Source: Rothia aeria (lineage in GTDB: Bacteria > Actinomycetota > Actinomycetes > Actinomycetales > Micrococcaceae). Taken from it: a DNA stretch of 64,000 nt. This document shows, piece after piece, positions 39,502-51,283 of this stretch. The DNA lies in contig AP017895.1 of assembly GCA_002355935.1 (NCBI GenBank), forward strand, positions 1,674,001 to 1,738,000, read 5' to 3'. The number at the start of each line of letters is the position of its first letter. The first letter of the stretch is position 1. Under the pieces are notes generated by a model that was not told the origin of the DNA, made no database searches, and worked only from the letters and a program-made list of their open reading frames with translations. The position numbers and the translations under genes were made by a program.

Positions 39502-41208
39502 TTATGAGGCGGCAGTACCGCGCGCCAATAACTGTAACAGCTCATCCGAATGCCGCGCCCGCTCCAGCAGCGGCTCAACCTCCGAACGGTTATAGCGGGT
39601 CGGCTCAGGCATCACCAGCCGGGTCAGCTCCCGCGAGTACTTACCCCGGCACGCAACCGTATCCCAGTTCATACTGATCACCTCATCCGGCCAGCGGCTC
39701 ATGAGAGTGCCGCGTAAATAGGCGCGGGTCTGCTCCGGTGGGGTACGCCCCGCCCGCGCAATACGCTCCGGAGTGAACAGGGTGCGCATACGCCCGCGCG
39801 CAACCAGCCGATGGTACAGCCCGCGCTGAGGGTCAATATCAGCGTACTGCAAATCGAGCGCCTTCAGCTTGGGGTCGCTGTAGGCAACACCTTTAGCCAC
39901 ATAGCCGCGCACCAACGCATACTTCGCCACCCAATCCAGGCGGTCGGCAAGCTCCATCGGGTCCCGTCCCAGCGCATCCAGCACCTGCCCCCACAGGATA
40001 AGGATCTGCCGGGTCGGCTCATCCACGCCGGCGGGGCTGCTCTCTTCATGAGCCAGCGCAGCCTTCAGGTAAGTGCGCTGCACCTCCAAGGCTGTGGCGG
40101 TTGCAGCACCACCGGGATACTGCGCCACAGGAAGCTGTGCGCTGAGGGTCGTATCGTGGCTGACCGTGTGCATCGCCGCCACCGGGTCGGTGAGCTGGAT
40201 GCACGGTACCCGCCCCGACTCGATCAGGTTTAACACCAGCGCCGCAGTACCGAACTTCAGCAGGTTCGAGTAGTGAGAAAGGTTAGCATCAGCCGGGATA
40301 ACATGCAGACGCCGGTACCTCTCAGAATCGGCGTGCGGCTCGTCACGGGTATTAATAATAGGCCGCCGGATAGTGGTCTCAAGCCCCACGGTGCGTTCAA
40401 AAAAGTCGGCGCGGGAACTAATCTGAAAACCCGGTTTCTCACCATTGACGCCAATACCCACACGCCCGGCGCCCGTGAAAATTATGCGGGTTGCAAAAAA
40501 TGGCAGAAGCCCCTGCGCCACCTCATCAAAAGGCACCGTACGATCCACCAGGTAATTCTCGTGGGCACCGTACGACTGGCCCTTAGAATCAGTGTTATTT
40601 TTATACAGCTTCACGGCGGGCAAGCGGTCCTCGGCGTGGCAGGCGATCTCAGCAAGAGCCTCATACGCGATAGCATCACCTGCCGCGTCGTAGAGCACCG
40701 CCTGGGCGGGTGTGAGCGTCTCCGGGGACGAATACTCGGGGTGCGCATGATCCACATAAAGACGTGCCCCATTGGGCAGGATCGTGTTCATCGTAACCCG
40801 GTCCCAGTCCAGCCGCTCCGGGTAGCCGCCACGGCCGTGAATCATCTGCTGATCCCCATCAATACCGGCCTCACGCAGCGCCTCTAAAGCAATATCTTCG
40901 CTGGTGAGCTCACGGCGGGTATGGGTCAGCTGCGACACATGTGCCTGCGCCTCGCTCATCGTTCCCCCCAGCGCATCGGTGAGCGGGGACTCAGACTCCG
41001 CAGACCATAGGGCCCGCTGCGCTTGGGCCGCACGGGACTCAACCTCTCCCCGCAGCGCAGCCTCCCGAGCAGCCACCAGCTTAGAGTAGGTGTTTACCAC
41101 CATTGCCGACAGGATGGTGGGGTTCGTCCCGGGCGCGGCGGGGGCAATCACCCCGTACTCGGTTTCCGCACCCATCACGCGGGACACCCCATACCGTGGT
41201 GTACGCAT
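39502..41208 (-). CDS. dop: Pup deamidase/depupylase Dop
   Basis: Deamidates the C-terminal Gln of Pup and also removes Pup from substrates. Homologous to PafA: MGAETEYGVIAP at the start and LYKNNTDSKGQSYGAHENYL. A long insert near residues 35-95 (containing GGTMSEAQAHVSQ) corresponds to the Dop loop that PafA lacks. ATG at 41208 lies 8 bases after the arc stop; an inner ATG at 41175 is an alternative. About 568 residues, larger than usual but with an intact frame. Confidence 0.94.
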   Translation of the reverse strand: MRTPRYGVSRVMGAETEYGVIAPAAPGTNPTILSAMVVNTYSKLVAAREAALRGEVESRAAQAQRALWSAESESPLTDALGGTMSEAQAHVSQLTHTRRELTSEDIALEALREAGIDGDQQMIHGRGGYPERLDWDRVTMNTILPNGARLYVDHAHPEYSSPETLTPAQAVLYDAAGDAIAYEALAEIACHAEDRLPAVKLYKNNTDSKGQSYGAHENYLVDRTVPFDEVAQGLLPFFATRIIFTGAGRVGIGVNGEKPGFQISSRADFFERTVGLETTIRRPIINTRDEPHADSERYRRLHVIPADANLSHYSNLLKFGTAALVLNLIESGRVPCIQLTDPVAAMHTVSHDTTLSAQLPVAQYPGGAATATALEVQRTYLKAALAHEESSPAGVDEPTRQILILWGQVLDALGRDPMELADRLDWVAKYALVRGYVAKGVAYSDPKLKALDLQYADIDPQRGLYHRLVARGRMRTLFTPERIARAGRTPPEQTRAYLRGTLMSRWPDEVISMNWDTVACRGKYSRELTRLVMPEPTRYNRSEVEPLLERARHSDELLQLLARGTAAS

Positions 41209-41215
41209 CTGACTG

Positions 41216-43086
41216 CTACTCCTTCGACTCGTCAGGGACAGCACGGGCAGCGGTGTGGGCCGGTTCCACCGAAACAATCCGCCCGCGCACCCCGGCCATG
41301 GCGAGCGCATCCTCAATATCCGGCAGCGGAGGCAACTCCACCTGATCTTCGAACTCGGCGCGTACCGCCTCCAGCAGGTGACGGGTGCCGATACCTCCAG
41401 TGATTTCTCCCGCCGCAGGGGGCACACCGGGGGCTGTGATGAGGGTGTCCAGCTGCTCTTTAATGGCCTGTTTTTTGGCGCGGTCCACAATATTGCGGAT
41501 GACCGCACCCGACGCGAAATCCCCGCGGTACAGCGTGTGCCCCGTCAATGCTGCCCCCGATTTGGCGTGTGCTGAGTCTACGCGGGCTATGGCGTAGGCG
41601 TTGGCGGGGGTACGCGAGTACAGCTGCTGCACTGCTGCCGAAATCATCGCCTGAACCGCGGCGTCCACCGAGCTGTGGCGGTCCACTTCGGCGGTATCAA
41701 ACGGCAGGTCGTCGGTGAGGTACAGCGCAAAAATTTCGGCTGCCCCAGCGGCGTCCGGGCGGTTAATACGGATTTTTAGGTCTAGGCGGCCCGGGCGCAT
41801 CACGGCCGCGTCAATGAGGTCTTCACGGTTGGTTGCACCAATAACAATTACGTTTTTGAGTGATTCCACACCATCAATTTCGGCAAGCAGCTGCGGCACG
41901 ATTGTGGTCTCAATATCGGAGGAGCGGCCGGTGCCGCGCGTACGGAAAAGGGACTCCATCTCGTCGAAGAACACCACCACGGGGTGCCCTGCCTGCGCTT
42001 TTTCGCGGGCCGCAGTAAAAATATCCCGGATCTGCCGTTCGGTTTCGCCCACGAACTTATCGAGAAGTTCAGGGCCTTTAATATTGAGGAAGTACCCGCG
42101 AGTATTAGCCCCGGGTTTAGCGCGGCGGCGCGTTCGGCCAGCGCGTGCGCTACTGCCTTAGCGATCATGGTTTTACCGTTGCCGGGCGGGCCGTACAGCA
42201 GGATACCTTTGGGCGGCGCCAGGTGGTAGCGTTCAAAAATTTCGGGGTGCAAATAGGGCAGCTCAACCGCATCACGGATCTGCTCCAGCTGGGTGGTGAG
42301 GCCACCAATCTGTGCGTACGAGATGTCCGGAATTTCTTCAAGTACCAGCTCTTGGGAGCGTGATGCCGGTACTTTCGCGGTGATCATGCGGGTGCGGGTA
42401 TCGAGTGTCACAGCATCCCCGGTTCGCAGCGTTTCAGAGGCTAGGGCGCCGCCGATGCGCGCCACCTGCTGCGCCCCGGAAGCGGTATCAATGAGCACCT
42501 TAGCGTCGGTGAGCACCTCACGCACCGTCACCACATCACCGTAGCCCTCATAGCCGAGTGAGAGTACCGCCTCGGACTGCTCGTTCAGCAGCACGGTCAT
42601 GCCCGGGGCCAGGTCGCTGCGTTCAAGCAGCGGTGATATGGGGACACGCACCAGCCGACCCCCAGCCTGCACATCCAGGTAGTCTTCGGTCTCTGCCGGG
42701 GTTTTACCGTCGGCCAGCTGCGTGTAGGTGGTGCGGCCGGTGCCTACCGCAAGAATAAGCGCCGAATTCAGCGGCGGCATCACCTGCTGAGCAAGGGAAA
42801 CCCTCAGCCGCTCAATTTCGGCTTTGGCGCGGGTCAGCGCCTCCACCAGTTTGCGGTTTTTCTCCCCGGCGCTGCGGATGTTCCTCTCCATATTGGTGCG
42901 GGTGCTTTCGGCGGCGCTGAGCCGCCTGAGCAGCGCATCATACTCTTGGGGGCTGACAGCCCGCGCTGAGGGCATGGGCCCGGGCGTAGCACCGGGGGTT
43001 TGAGCATAGGACGCGGAATAGTGCGGCGCCGGGCTGGGCTGCTGGCCTTGCGTTTCCGTGTGCTGTGCAGGTTCTGAACCGCTCAT
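41216..43086 (-). CDS. arc: Proteasome-associated AAA ATPase ARC/Mpa-like, one frameshift
   Basis: Hexameric AAA unfoldase that recognises Pup. Order: Pro/Ala-rich N-terminus, coiled coil (about 48-95), OB domains, then AAA core with GPPGNGKT, VVFFDEMESLF and TNREDLIDAAVMRPGRLDLK. The break at TTT 42116-42118 is repaired by one base to ALKPGANTRGYFLNIKG. About 622 residues. The C-terminus ends VPDESKE; the Gln-Tyr-Leu tail that docks Mpa on the 20S core is missing. That fits the absence of prcBA here and a proteasome-independent role. Confidence 0.92.
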
Positions 43087-43180
43087 CAATCCTCGCTCCC
43101 CGTAAGAAAACCAGTAAAAACCACTACACCACACGTGCTGCGTGGTGGGGTACCCGCCGTGCAGGGCGTGTGCTGACTGT

Positions 43181-44210
<1,030 letters not shown>

Positions 44211-44264
44211 GGGGTGTGTGTCTCCTGGTGACGATGTAAATACCAGCACCTATTCTACCGGGAG

Positions 44265-45238
44265 CTACTGTGAGTGACCATCAGCACCGCCGGAGGTGTC
44301 GTCGGTGAGAGTACCAAGGAACTCCTCAATATCGTTGGCCAGCTCTTCCCCGGAGACCGACTGTAGGGATTCGTCCACGCGCTGTTCGTATTCGCGCACA
44401 ATCTCAACTTTCTCGAAGTCATCAGCCATCTCATCTGCAAGTTCCTGCTCCCACGAGTCTGCTTTGGCTTGCAGCTCGGTGTACTCTTCCGAATCGACGG
44501 TAATACCCAGAATCTTCTCCAGGGCCTTAATCATATCGACGACAGCGCGCGGGTTCTGCGCCTCGGCTGAGAGGTACCCGGGGATGCCCACCCGCAGGGT
44601 GAGGGAACGCCCCAGCCCCGCCTGCTGGGCCTGGTGCGCCAGTATAGTCGTTGGGGATACCGGGCCGGTGTGCATCTCAACACCGATGCCGGGTACCGCA
44701 GTCAGCTGCTCGTCGTAGCTGGTGAGGGCCAGTGGGTAGCGGCGGGTATGCGGAACCTGCGCCTCATGTGTCTCAACAAAAACGGCGTGCTGAATGCCCT
44801 GTTTGAGCACGTACCGGAAGAACTTGTCCGTAAATTTTTTCAGGTGCAGCGTGGGTGAGGGCCGGTGACAATCAGCAGGCGTAGTTTCTGCTCGGGTACT
44901 TCGATGCTGTTAAAAAATAGTTTTGGGAACACCAGCTGGCTGGCGGATTCCCCGTCCGAGTATAGGTGCGCGGGCGCAAGGGTGTAGTCGAAGAACGGGT
45001 CCATGTCGATACCTGGCAGTTCCTCGCACGGGTCGAAGGCGCGGTGGATAATGTCAAGGGCATCTTCGCCGTTACCTGCCGGGTCGATTCGTGAACGCAT
45101 CCCCACCAGCATGATGGTGGTGTAGTCGCCACTGGCGGAGGCAGCATTAAAGAAACTGCGAATACCTCGCGGGCGTTCAGTATTTTCTTTTGCGAATGTC
45201 TCAAAGACTCGGGCGGGCGGGAAGTTGTGCTGACCCAT
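44265..45238 (-). CDS. PAC2-family protein, one frameshift
   Basis: Relative of archaeal/eukaryotic proteasome assembly chaperone 2, commonly encoded beside the pupylation genes in actinobacteria; the bacterial role is not defined. YTTIMLVGMRSRIDPAGNGEDAL and VETHEAQVPHTRRYPLALTS fit the family. A break at GGG 44853-44855 is repaired by one base to GPHPTLHLKKFTDKFFRYVLKQG. About 324 residues with an acidic C-terminal helix. Same strand as trmI. Confidence 0.85.
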
Positions 45239-45449
45239 AGATTGCTCTTTTCGGTATCGGCGAATACGGTAGTACCGCTCATTGTATACCGGCTATCCAC
45301 CGTGGCATGGACCCGGCGGTCATCCGAGCTAAATTATGAAGATGAGCCGGTGCCGGCCCTGACGAAATAAAACACCTGCGGGGAGCCTAGATAGTCCGAT
45401 GCGGGTGCTGAGCCTGCACCGGGTAGCATTCGGCTGGTAGGGTGCAGAA

Positions 45450-45481
45450 AATCCCCGCCGGAGAGGAACCGACGGGGGATT
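45450..45481 (-). terminator. Terminator after rpsT
   Basis: AATCCCC..CGG / CCG.CGGGGGATT stem-loop 42 bases past the rpsT stop. Confidence 0.6.
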
Positions 45482-45523
45482 AACTCACTTCACAAAAGAC
45501 ACGCCCAATACGAGCGGTTTTGC

Positions 45524-45787
45524 TTAGAAAGCCTTGTTTACCAGCTTGGCAAGACCGGACTTCTTGTTAGCAGCGTTCTTCTTGTGCAGAACGCCCTTCG
45601 AAGCAGCCTTGTCCAGCTTACGGCTCACAAAGCGCAGGGCCTCTTCAGCGGCTTCTTTGTTCTGTGCCTCAACCGCTTCCTTAACCTTGCGGGTTGCGGT
45701 CTTCAGCTCAGACTTAATGGCGTTATTACGCAGGCGAGCCTTCTCGTTGGTGAGGATACGCTTCTTCTGGGACTTAATATTAGCCAC
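45524..45787 (-). CDS. rpsT: 30S ribosomal protein S20
   Basis: Binds 16S rRNA in the small subunit. 87 residues, highly basic, with [21 protein letters not shown] at the start and [19 protein letters not shown] near the end. GTG at 45787 encodes the first residue; longer frames upstream do not belong to the family. Free-standing gene, divergent from nothing nearby, with its own terminator. Confidence 0.95.
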   Translation of the reverse strand: MANIKSQKKRILTNEKARLRNNAIKSELKTATRKVKEAVEAQNKEAAEEALRFVSRKLDKAASKGVLHKKNAANKKSGLAKLVNKAF

Positions 45788-45980
45788 GGTTAAACTTTCT
45801 GTTTGTCTTATTGGTCGGTGAGGGCGACGCTGACCGATCATTGACTGAGCGGCGTGGGGATGCCTATGGCAACCGGCCAGCAGTGCCCGATGACCATCGG
45901 ACACTCAACCACATATCATAGCAGATAAACTGCGCTTTCGGCGGTGCGGGTTGGGCACCTGCACCCCTCTGCGCCGGAGC

Positions 45981-46642
45981 CTAACCGTTACGGCGGGTGT
46001 ACGCATCCTGAATCTGCTTGAACGTGCCCTGAGGCATGATCGCACCCTCACGGCGCATCTGCTCCGGGCGCACCCGAATCACCCGGTTCAGCTTCACCTC
46101 GGAGGGGCGGCCCTGCGCATCCCAGGGGCCCGTACCAATATCAAGATAGTCACGGTCGGCGTGCTCACGGTTATTGTGGTCCTTGCTGGTCATCATGAGC
46201 GCCAGCAGGTACTGCCCGTCACGGCCCACCAAAACCACCGGGCGGTCTTTACCCTGGGAGTGGTCCTCTTCGAAAGGAACCCAGGTCCACACAATTTCTC
46301 CGGGGTCGGCGTCCCCATCCAGTGAGGGCGTGTACTCAAAATCGATGGCGCCACGGTAATCACCGGGGTAATCCGACCCAGAAGAAGCGGAACCCCAGCT
46401 GGTTCGGGGCGTGCGGGCGAGCCCTGCTTCTGCGCCGTATCTTTGGCGGGGCGTTTCTTCGCAACGGTGGCCGGGCTTGGCGCCTGCGAACGCCCGGCGT
46501 CGTCACTGGTGGTGTGGTTGGAGGCGGGCTGATCGGCAGCGGACTGCTGCTTATTCCCGGAAGCATTCTCAAAGGCATCGGTTGCGGCCTTCCGCAAAAA
46601 CGGTAGGGCGGCATAAAACATTTTCTTCAAAGTTTCGCGCAT
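45981..46642 (-). CDS. PemK/MazF-family protein with a long N-terminal extension, one frameshift
   Basis: C-terminal half is a PemK/MazF fold: DPGEIVWTWVPFEEDHSQGKDRPVVLVG and LLALMMTSKDHNN, as in type II toxin ribonucleases. The first about 110 residues are low-complexity (Ser/Ala/Pro/Gln) after a hydrophobic start, MRETLKKMFYAALPFLRK. Break at CCC 46422-46424; repair gives KQGLARTPRTSWGSASSGSDYPGDYRG. About 220 residues. No antitoxin gene lies on either side (rpsT and holA), so it may be a solitary housekeeping relative and not a toxin. Confidence 0.75.
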
Positions 46643-46684
46643 CCAACCATTATGCCGCACCCGCCCGGGTGCCTTCACCCGGCC

Positions 46685-47691
46685 CTACCTGCCGCCGGGC
46701 ATAGCGATACTCAGAACGGCACGCTCTATCGCGTACACCGGGTCCTGCCCTTCACCTTTGAGCTGCGCATCTGCTTCAGCGAGCATCCGCACAATATGCG
46801 CCAGCTGGGCGGGGCTGAACCGCCGAGCATCACGGATCGCCTGCTCAGCCTGCCAGGGGGCCATCCCCAGCTGCTGCGCCAGCTCAGTGGAGCTTGCCCG
46901 CGCCCCGTGCGCGCGCGAAATATTACGCACCCGCATCGCTAAGGCGCCCAGCATAGGGATAGGTTCGGTGCCGGTAGAGAGCGAATGACGCAGCAGGCGC
47001 ATCGCCTCGGGAGCGTTACCCGCGATCGCCGCATCCGCCACCCTGAACGCGGTCACCTCGGTGCGCCCGCTATAGTAGCGGTTCACCGCGTCTTCGGTAA
47101 TATCCCGGGGATATCGGCAATCAGCTGGGCGCATGCGGAGGCCAGTTCGGCGGTATCGGCTGCGGCAGCAGCGAGCAGGGTAACCGCCGCCGGTGCGATG
47201 CGCCGCTTTGCCGAGGAAAACTCGCTGTGAATGAACTCTGTTTTCTCCCGGTCGGTTTTTAGCGGTTTGCAGTTCACCAGCGTGAACTGAGTGCGCACCG
47301 TATCGATCAGCTTCTTACCGCGGTTCCCTCCCGAGTGGTGCATAACCAGCATAATCCCGGGTTCGGGGGCGCTAAGGTAAGCGAGTGCGTCGGTGAGAAA
47401 ATCGTCGTTCATGGCCCCTAATGCCTCAACCTCAATGAGCTTGGTGGAGCCAAACAGTGAGGGGCTTGCCTGAATCGTCAGGTCCCCGCGCGTGTAGGAG
47501 GAGGCGTTCATCCGCACTATTTCAAGGTCGGGGTGGGTGCTGCCGTACAAACCCCGCAGGCGCTGCCTGGCGCGGGACGCAAAGTATTCTTCGGCCCCGT
47601 ACAGGAGCACAGCGGGTGCCGGTTCAACGGTGCGCCACGCGTTATCGAGTGCGCCGCCTCGGCCGCGCCGCCCATTTGCCCGCTGTGCCAT
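46685..47691 (-). CDS. holA: DNA polymerase III subunit delta, one frameshift
   Basis: Clamp-loader subunit that opens the sliding clamp. AVLLYGAEEYFASRARQRL at the start, MLVMHHSGGNRGKKL in the middle and NRYYSGRTEVTAFRVADAAIAGN after the repair. One base is missing at CCC 47104-47106 (IPG-DITEDAVNRYY). About 335 residues. ATG at 47691 (MAQRANGRRG). holA commonly follows comEA/comEC and precedes rpsT in actinobacteria, as here. Confidence 0.9.
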
Positions 47692-47779
47692 AGTGTCCTT
47701 TCCGTGGTGCGCGGTGGGCGCACGGTAGTGTCTGAATCTGGCGGTTATCCCACACGGTGCGGCGGGATAAAACCGTGCT

Positions 47780-49731
47780 TTACCCATCATACCGGGGCGG
47801 GGTTCGGCGGGCGATGCGGGTGGGGCTTTTCAGCCCCGGTGGAAGGGGCCGAGGTGGCGCGGATTGGGCAGAAGCCTCCGGGTGAGCGTGGGTGTGTGCC
47901 CGTATCAGTCGGGCGCTGTTTTGCGGGGTGTGTACCCTATCCTGCACCGAGTGTTCGTTCGGTATTCTAGTATTTTCTCTCGCCCACTGCCCGTGGTGGC
48001 TCCGGCAGTACTGCCACGCATCACCCGCCCAGAACAGCACACTCACCCCAAAAACCACCGCAGACGCCACCGCTACGGCTGCAGCGGAGGCCTCAACCTG
48101 CCACGGGTTCCCCGGGGCTTTGGCAAAGAACGTACTGACCCGTTCAATCAGCCCCGCCGGTAGGGCCGCCACCGTCAGACACGCATCCGCAAGCGGGGTG
48201 AACCCCGCCGCCCACGCCCCAAACGCCGCCAAACCGGCGAACATGGTCAGCGGCACCAACGGTGCAGCCAATAGGTTCGCAGCCACCCCGTACAGAGGCA
48301 CATTGCCGCTCATCCCCACAATAAGCGGGGCGCACCACAGGGACGCGCTGGTAGCCGCAGCCATCAGCTCCGCCAAAGTATGCGGCAGCACAGCCGATAG
48401 CAGCCGCGTGAGGGAAGGAGCCACAAGAACCAGGGATGCGGTGGCCACCGCCGACAGGGCAAACCCCATATCAAGCACAAGCGAAGGCGAGAACACCAGA
48501 CACAGAAGCAGCGCCGTCGTCAAGGCGCTCAGTGTATTACGCCCCGTGCCGCGAATGAGCGCCAGCGCACCAAGCGCACCCATCGTCAGTGACCGCACCA
48601 CCGACCCCTCAAACCCCAGCAGCATAGTGTACGCCGCGACCGCCCCGGCGCCCGCAAACACAAGGGAACGACGCGGCAACCTCAGCAGCAGCCCCACGCG
48701 GTAACCGAGCAGAAACATAATGGCAATATTCGCCCCCGACACCGCCGTAAGATGACTAAGCCCGCTAAGTTTATAGTTCTCCCGCGTGGTTTTAGGCATT
48801 GCCGAATCATCGCCGTAGGCCATCCCCAGGGTAAGCGCGGCGGGCTCAGCACCGATACGGGCCACAGCGTGCTCCCGCAACGTGGTGCGCAGAATCGCGA
48901 TGTTTGAGGGGTTCACCACCTCCCCCGGAGCATACACATACGCCTCTTTAAGGTAGGCGGCAGCTCCCCTGTTTTCGACCGTTCCAATTACCGTTACTCG
49001 CGTCCCCGGGGTGGGGGTGGCCTTCCCAGATCCGGCGGCAGAACGAGTATTTTTCCGTGCCGCAGCCTGATACACACGCACCGTCTCCCCTAAGGGCACC
49101 ACCTCGTGACCCAGCTGCGCAGTCTCTGCCTTGAGCAGGATGAGGGAAGTACGGGCATCAGCCGCCCGCACCTCAGAAACCGTGCCGGTAATACGCACAG
49201 AAGCCCCCTGAACCTGGCGCAACGTAGAACGGTCCGTATCAATTCCACGTGCTGTCAGCAGAACCGACTGCGCCACCAGCACCAACACGATAAGGCACAG
49301 ATGCGCTACCGCCTGCGGAGCCGCCCCCGCACCCACACGCCCATAAACACAACGTAAGGCCGGGCCGAACGCCACACCCGCCGCACCCCCGTCCGCTGCA
49401 CCCCAGAATGACCCGGGCATTCTGCCACACTAATGCCGCCACCTTCGGGAAGATAAAGCGCCCCAACCGCAACCGCCAAAGCCGCAATGCACAGCACCGC
49501 GGCCACCTTAACCGTCTCAAAAGTGCCGCCCAATAAAGCAAAAGCCGTAAACACCCACAGGGCGGCCACCGCCGGGATAAGACGCGCATCCAACCGAATC
49601 AGCGCACTCACCGACCGGTCGTGGCGCCGACGGTACCCGGTACGGTAGCTCTCCCATCCCCGGCGGGCTCTCCCCCTCAGCCGCCCCACCGCAGAAGGCC
49701 CAACGCTATTCCTCACGCCCCGGTGCGCCAT
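47780..49731 (-). CDS. comEC: ComEC/Rec2 DNA-uptake channel protein, one frameshift
   Basis: Inner-membrane channel through which single-stranded DNA enters during transformation. The competence domain is clear: LGMAYGDDSAMPKTTRENYKLSGLSHLTAVSGANIAIM (read in parts) followed by many membrane helices. Break at CCC 49412-49414; repair gives AECPGSFWGAADGG. About 650 residues; it ends in a Pro/Arg-rich tail without the metallo-beta-lactamase domain seen in many ComEC proteins. Starts inside the comEA stop (TAATG), so coupled. Presence suggests capacity to take up DNA. Confidence 0.9.
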
Positions 49732-51104
49732 TACACCGTCACCAGCGGACGAAGCGAAGTCATCATCGCCGGGCCAATACCGGGAACAGCGTCCAGCTCG
49801 TCCACGCTCTTGAACCCGCCGTGCTCATCACGCCACGCAATAATCCGGGCAGCCAAAGCCGGGCCAATACGCGGAAGAGTCTGCAACTGCTCGGCGGTGG
49901 CCGTATTCAGGTTCACCTGCCCGCCCGACGCCGCACTTGCCGAACCCTTAGCCCCAGCAGAGGCACTCGCAGACGCCCCACCGGCAGCCGGTTTAGACGC
50001 GCCCTGACTAGCCCCAGCCGTACCGGAACCACCGGCACCCCCGTTTGCGGGCGCCTGCGGAATTTCCTCGCCCTCCTTCGGAATATACAGCTGCACCCCG
50101 TCGGAGAGGGAACCCGCCAGGTTCACCCGGTTCAAATCTGCCTCACCGGTGGCCCCACCGGCGGCGGTGAGCGCATCAACAGCCCGCGCATCCGCAGGGA
50201 GCGTATGCACCCCCGGAGCCTTCACCGCACCGGCCACATGCACCCGGATCGTACCTTTACTCGGCTCAGGGTTCGGTGCCGCACTCCCCTGCGCCGTATG
50301 GGAGGGCTCAGCCGAAGCGGATGCGCTGCGCTGCGGAGTGGGCTGGGACTGCTCCACCCCACCGTGTGGAGCCGTCGGCTCAGAGGCCTCTGACGCCCTC
50401 GGCGCGGCCCCCATCTGAAAAATAGCCCACACCGTGATCACGCACGCCACCACCCCCAACGCAATAAGAGCTTTGGGGCTAACATAGCTGCGGATCGACC
50501 GGTTACCCCTTGGGGCGTACTCTTCCCACTCGTCCGGGAAATAGTCACGGCGCGTAATCAGCCCGGAGGGGTCTTGATCCCTATAGGGATCTTCCGGTTC
50601 TTCTCGCACAGAAACCCGGCGGAGGCGTGCATATTCCTCCAAATAATCCGGGTACTCATCAAGGCTCCTGGCGTAGGTGGTGCGGTAGCCGCCGGGTTCT
50701 TCACGAGCTAGCTCGTCATCTTCATCCTCAGGCGGCGTTGTGGCGTGGGGATCGGGGTCGTCGTGCGGCGCCGTGTAGTGCGCTGTTTCAGCCGGTGGGG
50801 TGCTGCGCTCGCGGATGCGGTCAAGGTAGTGGGCGGCCGCGTCCCGCTGCTTTTCTTCTGGCTCAGGCTCTGGGGGCAGTTCTTGCGGCTCTTTCGCTTC
50901 GGGGCCCGCAGCGTGTGGGATGAGCTGTTCCCGGTTGAGGGCGAGGGTTGGATCGTCGTCCTGTTCCGTTGGGGTGCCATCACCGGGTGCAGTCGTATCG
51001 GGGCGGGGTGTTTTCTGCTCACGGTACGCTGTGCCCGGGGCGGTTTCGGGCGGGATGTTCGTCTCACCGTTAGGGTGTGCTGTGGTGTGGTTAGGCTCGT
51101 TCAT
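49731..51104 (-). CDS. comEA: ComEA DNA-binding protein with a long acidic N-terminus
   Basis: Periplasmic-facing DNA receptor for transformation. Residues 1-about 215 are an acidic, Pro/Glu-rich cytosolic region; a single helix (LIALGVVACVITVWAIFQMG) follows; then an SLBB domain (IRVHVAGAVKAPGVHTLPADARAVDALTAAGG in parts) and a C-terminal double helix-hairpin-helix, VNLNTATAEQLQTLPRIGPALAARII and LDAVPGIGPAMM. 457 residues, long for the family because of the N-terminus. Operon with comEC. Confidence 0.92.
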   Translation of the reverse strand: MNEPNHTTAHPNGETNIPPETAPGTAYREQKTPRPDTTAPGDGTPTEQDDDPTLALNREQLIPHAAGPEAKEPQELPPEPEPEEKQRDAAAHYLDRIRERSTPPAETAHYTAPHDDPDPHATTPPEDEDDELAREEPGGYRTTYARSLDEYPDYLEEYARLRRVSVREEPEDPYRDQDPSGLITRRDYFPDEWEEYAPRGNRSIRSYVSPKALIALGVVACVITVWAIFQMGAAPRASEASEPTAPHGGVEQSQPTPQRSASASAEPSHTAQGSAAPNPEPSKGTIRVHVAGAVKAPGVHTLPADARAVDALTAAGGATGEADLNRVNLAGSLSDGVQLYIPKEGEEIPQAPANGGAGGSGTAGASQGASKPAAGGASASASAGAKGSASAASGGQVNLNTATAEQLQTLPRIGPALAARIIAWRDEHGGFKSVDELDAVPGIGPAMMTSLRPLVTV

Positions 51105-51283
51105 GTGCCCAGGTTACTGCTTTATAAGGCATTAAAATTAGGCAAATAGTAAATATGTGGATAAAAACCTGATTTTAGTTATCAAAAATAGTTATTCACA
51201 TCTGAAAGCTGCACTTATACACAGCCAAGAACCGCGCACACCCTGAATATGACGGTTTATGACCCTACGAACCGGTAATGGGC

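Noticed and set aside
45240-45450. Possible tRNA or small RNA between the PAC2 gene and rpsT
   Set aside because: No cloverleaf arms or TTCGA loop; only the rpsT terminator is supported.
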